64,000 nucleotides of DNA from Channallabes apus (Eukaryota; Chordata; Actinopteri; Siluriformes; Clariidae), in assembly GCA_030522415.1 (NCBI GenBank), contig CM060107.1, positions 3,708,847 through 3,772,846 on the forward strand. The letters are read 5' to 3'. A program made the position numbers and the translations under genes. Below, piece by piece: positions 56,514 to 64,000 of this stretch. Under the pieces are notes generated by a model, which had not been told where the DNA came from, searched no databases, and saw nothing but the letters and a program-made list of their open reading frames with translations. Numbering within the stretch: the stretch's first letter is position 1; each line of letters begins with the position of its first letter.

Positions 56514-56609
56514 ACCCACGTTTTCGTTTAATGGGCAGTAATCCACTTTTTTTGTCAAACTACATGGATACGATAACCATTATTTAACATATAACTTGTA
56601 AACATAAGC

Positions 56610-57000
56610 ATGTTAAATAATTCTTTTGACTATGTAAAGCTGCTTTGGGACAATACCAATTGTTAAAAGCGCTGTACAAATAAAAGTTGAATTGAATTTA
56701 ATACTATAAGATTCTAAGGAATCCTATGATTTTGCTAGAATATTCACTTCAGTCTACTGAATAGAATAAACATGTTTTTAACATATAAATTATCAACTTA
56801 AACATGATAAATAATTATTTTGATTGTGTAAACCTAGTTAACCCAGTGTAAGTATGTATCCAGTGATGTAGACTTTAAAACACTTTTTGTAAGTCGCTCT
56901 GGATAAGATCGTCTGCCAAATGCCTAAATGTAAAGCTGCTTTGGGACAATGCCAAATGTTAAAAGCGCTATACAAATAAAAATTTAATTGAATTTAATAT
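56610..57000 (+). repeat. LINE 3'-end and V-SINE tail fragments
   Basis: Two copies of the TGTAAAGCTGCTTTGGGACA...GCGCTATACAAATAAA end (56630-56700 and 56930-57000), with a V-SINE tail piece (TAAGTCGCTCTGGATAAGAT) between them. Confidence 0.8.
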
Positions 57001-57204
57001 TATAAGATTCTAAGGAATCCTATTATTTTAAGATTTTGCTAAAGTATACACTTCAGTCTAGTCATGTAAACGTATATTGAAATGCATGTAATCCATGAAT
57101 ATAAAAGCTTTTTAATAATGCGTATAAAATCAAAGCATCGAAACTCATGTATTTCTGTTATCTTTTGGGGCGGGGGTTGAAGAGAAGTCGGAAATCCACG
57201 GCGT

Positions 57205-57722
<518 letters not shown>

Positions 57723-57749
57723 TTAAACAAAAAAGACTAAGCACCCAAA

Positions 57750-57765
57750 GGCTCTTTTAAGAGCC
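57750..57765 (+). terminator. Histone 3' stem-loop of H2A
   Basis: GGCTCTTTTAAGAGCC, 27 nt after the stop. Confidence 0.96.
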
Positions 57766-58069
57766 ACCCATGTTTACTTTAAAAGTGCTATTTTCCTCAC
57801 CAGTTCAAACATTTATAAAACGTAAATGAATGTGATATCGCAACGACAAAAAGCCTCATAGGGCTTTTTTGAGAAGAATAAAATGTGCATGAAATTTCCT
57901 ACCACGTTTTAACGTTGCATCATAAATATTTATTCATTTTGAGATCTATATGTACAAAATGTATACCTTTGTAAATAACATTCGTACATTTTGTTTGGAA
58001 ACGCTAGCAGTGCGCTCAGTTTTGCATAAAGATAATGGAGTTTCAAACCAAGTCGGTGTTAGAAGAGGA

Positions 58070-58645
<576 letters not shown>

Positions 58646-58673
58646 ACATTACACTCCGTCTAAACCTCACAAA

Positions 58674-58689
58674 GGCTCTTTTCAGAGCC
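58674..58689 (+). terminator. Histone 3' stem-loop of H3
   Basis: GGCTCTTTTCAGAGCC, the other accepted loop variant (TTTC). Confidence 0.96.
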
Positions 58690-59278
58690 ACCTCATTGTT
58701 TCAGAAAAATCGGCATGTTTATCTATTTTTAATATGGTTTGGTTATTACACATTTTCGTACACAAACTGCTTGCAGTGTGAAGCTAACACAATAGGTCAT
58801 GTATCTATATTGTGTTTGAAAATTGAAAAGTTTCATGAAGTGATAAAAGGTTCACGACTATTGTTGTAAACCTTCTCAGGTAGAATATTTTAGTTTACAA
58901 ATGCAGTAGATAAGGCTTGGGATTATTTTAAGTAATAAAGTATGCTCAGTAATATATAATATTTTAAACTCTTCTTCAAAGAAGGAATGAGCCAGGCTGG
59001 GAGTTTTTAAAAGCCTCAGGAATCTTTTGCAGGTGTTTAGAGTTAATTAGTTGATTCAGATGATTAGGTTAATAGCTCGTTTAGTGAACCTTTTCATGAT
59101 ATGCTATTTTTTTGGGTTTTCATGAGCTGTATGCCACAATCATCAATATTAAAACAATAAAAGGCTTGAACTACTTCAGTTGTGTGTAATGAATGTAAAA
59201 TATATGGAAGTCTAATGTTTATCAGTACATTACAGAAAATAATGAACTTTATCACACTATGCAAATTTTTTGAGAAGG

Positions 59279-59290
<12 letters not shown>
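58690..59290. other. H3 3' flank, no gene seen
   Basis: AT-rich. Its first part is shared with 31427-31900. Confidence 0.5.

Positions 59291-59293
<3 letters not shown>

Positions 59294-59346
<53 letters not shown>
59294..59346. repeat. (TA)n microsatellite
   Basis: TA run preceded by CACACACATACA. Confidence 0.96.
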
Positions 59347-59351
<5 letters not shown>

Positions 59352-59412
59352 AATAGACCCAACAGTCATGATTGGATGCATCTGATTCTTTACAATTTAA
59401 TCATAAATGAAA

Positions 59413-59510
59413 TGGGCGTGTTCAAAATAATATCAGTGTGGAATTCAATTAGAGAGGTAAATTATTCTGTGATAAACAGGTGTCAAACATGTAGTCAAAA
59501 TACAGTATTG
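59413..59510 (+). mobile_element. Tc1-like 5' end fragment
   Basis: GTGTTCAAAATAATATCAGT followed by GTGGAATTCAATTAGAGAGG and ACAGGTGTCAAAC matches, by recollection, the untranslated 5' end of the second Tc1 family, whose 3' termini here also read TTGAACACAACTGTA. Confidence 0.5.
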
Positions 59511-60092
59511 CAGTTACTGTCTGAGTGAAAACTATTTCGTGGAAAAAAACTACTTGTACTGAGTATTGGCTGATTTATTTTCTTTTAGAAATTATTATTC
59601 TTATAATAATTATATATGGCAATATTGCAACATTCAATGAAACAGCTAAATTCACAGCGACATGTTTCTTCCAGTGAGAAGTCATGTTTTTATACACTGA
59701 AGTGTGTGTGTTTTGACAGATAGAGAAGACACTGCTGTATGAAGCTATTCTTTTGCAAGTGAAACATGCTTTGTATATGATGCCAGGGATGCAGACTGAA
59801 AATTTTCTCCCATTATGCCATCTGACTACATGTGATTATTGTTGCTGCGTCTGATTGGTGAAACAGTCATTCGGTAGATCTACCGGCTGCATCTCTCGAA
59901 TAAATAGTTAGAAAAGTAACGAGTCGAGTGTAGCCGAATGTAGCGGAGTAATAGTAGCGTTTCTTCTTCACAAATCTACTCAAATAAAAGCAAAAAGTAA
60001 GAAACAGTAAAACTCCTGATAGAGGTAAGATTCTTTCACAAAGTAAATGTAACAGAGTAAATGTATCTCATTACTTTGGTTGTGGACTCAAT

Positions 60093-60340
60093 TCAATTCA
60101 ATTCAATTTTATTTATATAGCGCTTTTAACAATGGTCATTGTCTCAAAGCAGCTTCACAAAAATTTAAAAAATTTAACAAAAAAAAAACTGTATATAGAA
60201 TAATTATATATAAAATAATAAATAAATAAATAAAATTATAATAGAAAATAAATAAATAAAAACAAATAATAATAATAACTATAGAAAAGAAAATAATTGG
60301 AAGTGTGGATGTGTGAGAAAAATGTGCAGATAATGAATAA
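60093..60340 (-). repeat. L2/Rex1-like LINE 3' end, inserted
   Basis: ATTCAATTCAATTCAATTTT and TATAGCGCTTTTAACAATGG are the reverse of the LINE end at 14.6 kb. It interrupts GTGGACTCAATGAATTATAT, which is continuous at 32840. Confidence 0.8.
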
Positions 60341-60394
60341 TTCATCAATGAATTATATTTCTCTGGGGTTGACAAATTTCCATCGACTCAAAAA

Positions 60395-61353
60395 GGTGGA
60401 GAACCTGGCACTATGGTGTGAAGAAAACTGCCTCCGACTGAACGTCAGTAAGACGAAGGAGCTGGTGGTGGACTTCAGAAGGGGACAACTGGACCACAAA
60501 CCCCTCATCATCAATGGAGCTCCAGTGGAGAGAGTGAGCAGCTTCAAGTACTTGGGCGTCCACATCTCCGAGGATCTGACATGGACTGAGCATATCTGTG
60601 CTCAGACGAAAAGGGCAAAGCAGCGTCTGTACCACCTGAGGCAGTTGAGGAAGTTTGGGGTTTCCCCTGCTGTCCTTAAGGCTTTCTACTCGGGTGCTGT
60701 TGAGAGCATCCTAACACAGAACATTTCATCCTGGTTTGGGAATAGCTGTGTACAGGACAGGAAAGCCCTCCAGAGAGTGATCCGGGCAGCTGAACGCTGC
60801 TGCAGGTTAACTCTCCCCTCCATGCAGGACATCTACACCAGGAGATGTAAAACCAGGGCAGCTCGTATCATTAAGGACTTGTCGCACCCCAATAACGGAC
60901 TGTTCAAACTTCTGCATTCAGGCAGAAGGTTCCGGGTCATTATGGCCAAAACGGAGAGACTCAGGAGGAGTTTTTATCCACAGGCGATTAGACTCCTCAA
61001 CCATGATGGGCCACTCTCCCATTCATAGGACTGGTAACAGTTCACCCACACACTGCTGTGCTGACATTCCACACTGCACACTGCACTTTAGTCTGGACTG
61101 TAAGCATCACTTGCACTAACATCTTTATCCTGCTCAGATACACACTTTATTATTATTATTATTATTATTATGTTTACATTTGCACCTTTTTTTTTTTTTT
61201 TTTTTTTAAATTTCTATTTCTATTTATAGATTATTTCTTTTGTTTCTTGTTATTTGCACAAAGTAGGAGCGGTTCAGGATACATTTCACTGCGTGTTGTA
61301 CTTGTATAGCTATGCATGTGACAAATAAAGAATCTTGAATCTTGAATCTTGAA
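60395..61353 (+). mobile_element. 5'-truncated LINE with long open reverse-transcriptase tail
   Basis: A jockey/L2-group non-LTR element truncated at its 5' side. About 210 codons (60395-61028) are open: L-A-L-W-C-E-E-N-C-L-R-L-N-V-S-K-T-K-E (RT motif), F-K-Y-L-G-V-H-I-S (RT F-Y/L-G motif), L-R-K-F-G-V-S, F-Y-S-G-A-V-E-S-I-L-T, then L-P-S-M-Q-D-I-Y-T-R-R-C and P-Q-A-I-R-L-L-N. A 3' UTR with ATT and T runs follows, ending TGACAAATAAAGAATCTTGA plus GAATCTT repeats. The catalytic F-A-D-D part is missing. The absence of stops suggests a recent insertion. The empty site is at about 32888 (ACTCAAAAACATAAGTCTCC). Confidence 0.88.
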
Positions 61354-61944
61354 GGTAAGTCTCCCATTGATGTAGTTTGTTAAAGTGATTTGTTTTTCTA
61401 ATAAAACAAGTTGGCCTAACAATACTCAGACATAATAAAAAAAATTAATAATAATAAATAAATAAATTCTTCCAAAACTAGTTAAAGTTAAAACAGTGAT
61501 CTGCATAAAACAGAAGAATACACATTCTATTTTGCTTTAAGATCAATACCTATTTAAAAAATAAATATTAAATCTTACTAATTCTTTTACATCATAACCT
61601 TTTTTTAAAACTATCAAATATGTGACTTTTGAAGACTATTTTTCCCAATGTGTCAGTCACAAAAAAAGAATCTATGGCAACGAGAGTATGTCTTTTTCAA
61701 GACCAATAATAATCGTTTGGATGACTTTATAGGTGTACGTCCAGTCCTTTTGAAATTCAATGTTTAGAGCACAGATCTGACCGAACATCACTCCTAAAGC
61801 TACTGCATAAACAAAACTCATATGATTGCAGTAAAGCAGAATTTTAAATAAATTTAATTGAATAGTTAGTAGTAAAAACTTTTTTTTAAAGTAGAAAGAG
61901 CCTAAACTAATTTAATACACACATCATTTATATATATATATATA

Positions 61945-62268
61945 TATGTCCAAAAGTCAGGACATACCTTCTCATCTCCCTGTCAATGTGTTTTCTTTAT
62001 TTTCATGACCATATACATTGGTAGATTCTCACGGAAGGCATCAAAACTATGAATGAACACATGTGGAGTTAACGTGTGGTACCTAACAAAAAAAGGTCTC
62101 CACAGTCACCGGACCTGAGCCCAATCGAGATTTGGGTTTGGGGTGAGCTGGACCTCAGAATGAAAGGCAACAGGGCCAACAAGTGCTAAACACCTCTGGG
62201 AACTCCTTCAAGACTGTTGGAAACCATTTCAGGTGACTACCTCTTGAAGCTCATCAAGAGAATGTATA
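61945..62268 (+). mobile_element. Non-autonomous Tc1-like element (fourth family), right half missing
   Basis: Parallel to 33362-33700, including the CACCGGACCTGAGCCCAATC third-motif region. It stops at CTCATCAAGAGAATG before a TA run. Confidence 0.8.
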
Positions 62269-62272
62269 TATA

Positions 62273-63578
62273 CTGTATGTGCAAAACAGGTGGCAAACAA
62301 GTTCCCCTTATTTAAGGATAAATGCAGAAAAGGTTGTCCAGTGCATTCCCCTGTCAAAATCAGAGTAAAATGGGTCGTTTCAGACATTATTCAGAACAAC
62401 AGCATACTTTGATTCAAAAGTTGATTAGTGATGGAAAAAACATACAAAGAATTGCAGAAAATGATCGGCTGCTCTGCTAAAATGATACCAAATGCTTTAA
62501 AATTGAGATCAAAAACAGAAAGATTGGAAAAAAACGGAAAACTACCATTCAAATGGATCAAAGAATAAAATTGGCAAACACTCAGCCAATGATCAGTTCC
62601 AGCATGTCAAAGAACACCTAAAGTTACCTGTGAGTACTGTTACTATTAGACTATTAGAAGACGGCTATGTGAAGTCAAGCTATCAGCAAGAAGCCACCGC
62701 AAAGTCCCATTGTAGGAAAAAAGACACGTGCTGAAGAGGTTAGAGTTCACCAAAGAACACATTGACTGGCCTAAAGATAAATGGTGCAATATTTTGTGGA
62801 CTGATGAAAGCAAGATTGTCCTTTTTGGGTCTAGAGGCCACAGACAGTTTGTCAGGCACCCAAACACTGAATTCAAGCCACAGTACACTGTGAGGACAGT
62901 GAAGCATGGAGGCACAAGCATCATGATATGGGGATGCTTCTCGTGCTATGGGCCTATTTATCACATTTCAGGGATCATGGATCAATTTGAGCACATCAAA
63001 ATACTTAAAGAGGTCATGTTCCCTTATGCCGAAGAGGAAATGCCCTTGAAATGGGTGTTTCAAAAAGACAACGACCCCAAACACACCAGTAAGCGAGCAG
63101 CATCTTGGTTCCAGACCAACAAGATTAACGTTATGGAGTGACCAGCCCAATCCCCAGACCTTAATCCAATAGAAAACTTGTGGGCTGACATTAAAAATGC
63201 TGTTTCTGAGGCAAAACCAAGAAATGCGAGGAATTCTGGCGTGTAGTGCAATTGCCACAGACGTGAAGCAGATCTCCTTGTTATACAACTAAATATTAGT
63301 TCAAAGATGCACAAAAAAGATTAAACTTAAAGCATTTTTTGTTTAAACGGTAAATTCATCACTTTATAAGGATGAATAATGACACTGCTATTTTTTTTAA
63401 CAGACTAATTTGTTTTTCTTCACTTTCTGTAAACTAATAATAAATTTAGCACATTTTTCTTTCAGAATTGAACGTGCAGGGAGTCCAATGCATTTATGTC
63501 ATTTAAATTAAACATTATATGGATATGGAGCTTTTACTCACTTTTATGAACACTGCTATTATTTTGAACACAACTGTA
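62273..63578 (+). mobile_element. Second-family Tc1-like element, copy 3, least damaged
   Basis: The best preserved of the three. N-terminal M-G-R-F-R-H-Y-S-E-Q-Q (62371 on), frameshift near 62465, then an open 130-codon catalytic segment (62728-63141) with W-T-D-E-S (first Asp) and K-D-N-D-P-K-H (second Asp), ended by TGA where the family has Trp (V-M-E-W-P). S-P-D-L-N-P-I-E-N follows out of the stop. It shows the uninterrupted ACTATTAGACTATTAGAAG site used by the MITEs in copy 2. Confidence 0.9.
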
Positions 63579-63587
63579 TGTATATAT

Positions 63588-63617
<30 letters not shown>

Positions 63618-63620
<3 letters not shown>

Positions 63621-64000
63621 GTTTCTGTATAAATAACTGACAGTCGTCAATAATTAACACAATTACTTACTATTATAGGTTTCCTCTGTGTACATTTAAG
63701 CTTTTTTTCAACAGATCCCATCAGTCAAAAAAATCTCACTGAAGTACTCTGTGATAAACAGTACAGTAGGCTTCATCTTAGTATTTGTCATGATCAAAGC
63801 TCCAGTAAATAAGGTCTGCAGGACATGCACAGCAAATATAAGTTCAAAATTGTGAGGTTTACAAGAGCTGAAGTCAATAAAAAAAAAGTCTAATAGAACA
63901 TTGTGTTGTAGTAGATTTATAATGGAACCAAACAATCACTTTACATGAGTGAGAGTCAACAGGAAGGTTAAATATTTACATCACATAAGCTTTTTCATTG
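63618..64000. repeat. H2B 3' flanking block, third copy, cut by window end
   Basis: Matches 2633-3030 and 38427-38960. In both of those an H2B gene or relic begins within ~90-330 bp, so H2B is expected just beyond base 64000. Confidence 0.85.

Noticed and set aside
59600..59960. Possible snRNA or other pol III gene in the post-H3 spacer
   Set aside because: The sequence is conserved with 32.3-32.7 kb but shows no promoter boxes or recognisable RNA fold; treated as duplicated spacer.
60297..60394. LINE frame starting at an ATG before 60395
   Set aside because: That stretch is duplicated spacer (present without the LINE at 32.8 kb), so the ATG belongs to the insertion site, not the element.

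Overview
The window is vertebrate nuclear DNA, almost certainly from a ray-finned fish, and the repeat content would suit a catfish-like otophysan, although species cannot be settled from this stretch. Evidence: replication-dependent histone genes with canonical vertebrate 3' stem-loops, spliced genes with GT-AG introns, a Golgi alpha-1,3-fucosyltransferase, a single V-set immunoglobulin receptor, and a heavy load of Tc1-like, hAT, Tigger-like and TTA-targeting DNA elements, L2/Rex1-like and RTE-like LINEs, tRNA-derived SINEs, gypsy-like LTRs and a BEL/Pao relic. There are no bacterial operons, CRISPR arrays or ribosomal RNA genes.

The backbone is a tandemly duplicated histone quintet. The unit order is H1(+) - H2A(+) - H3(+) - repeat-filled spacer - H2B(-) - H4(-). 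Three partial or complete rounds are visible. At 3.1-4.2 kb is the end of a unit (truncated H2B, intact H4). At 29.2-40.6 kb is a full round in which H1, H2A and H3 are cut down to fragments while H2B and H4 are intact. At 54.8-64.0 kb is a third round with intact H1, H2A and H3; the window ends inside the H2B 3' flank, so H2B and H4 should lie just beyond. One full-length copy each of H1, H2A, H2B and H3, and two of H4, are present. Each type except H4 also has one copy with a large internal deletion.

The spacers are duplicated too. The 21.4-29.2 kb block matches 48.5-54.9 kb, and 32.3-33.3 kb matches 59.6-61.9 kb. Because the copies differ by individual insertions, several transposons can be dated against a visible empty site (a Tigger-like element at 49.8 kb, a LINE at 60.4 kb, hAT-type MITEs at 24.2 and 27.3 kb). 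The best stratified spot is 33.9-38.4 kb: a Tc1 transposase relic received two MITEs at neighbouring TTA sites, and an almost intact hAT element then landed across the end of the first MITE with an 8-bp duplication.

Non-histone genes: a single-exon fut9-like gene at 16-17.2 kb, intact except for one in-frame TAG at a conserved Trp, and a compact four-exon gene at 42.7-43.6 kb for a secretory V-set protein with a C-terminal hydrophobic tail that lacks the usual second Ig cysteine. A three-exon transcription unit of unknown identity is present twice (21.6-23.0 and 49.0-51.1 kb). The rest is mostly repeat: a 552-bp palindrome made from an LTR end (9.8-10.4 kb), a tandem array with perfect hairpins (11.1-12.0 kb), an intron-containing tRNA-Ile(UAU) relic (13.0 kb), and many microsatellites.
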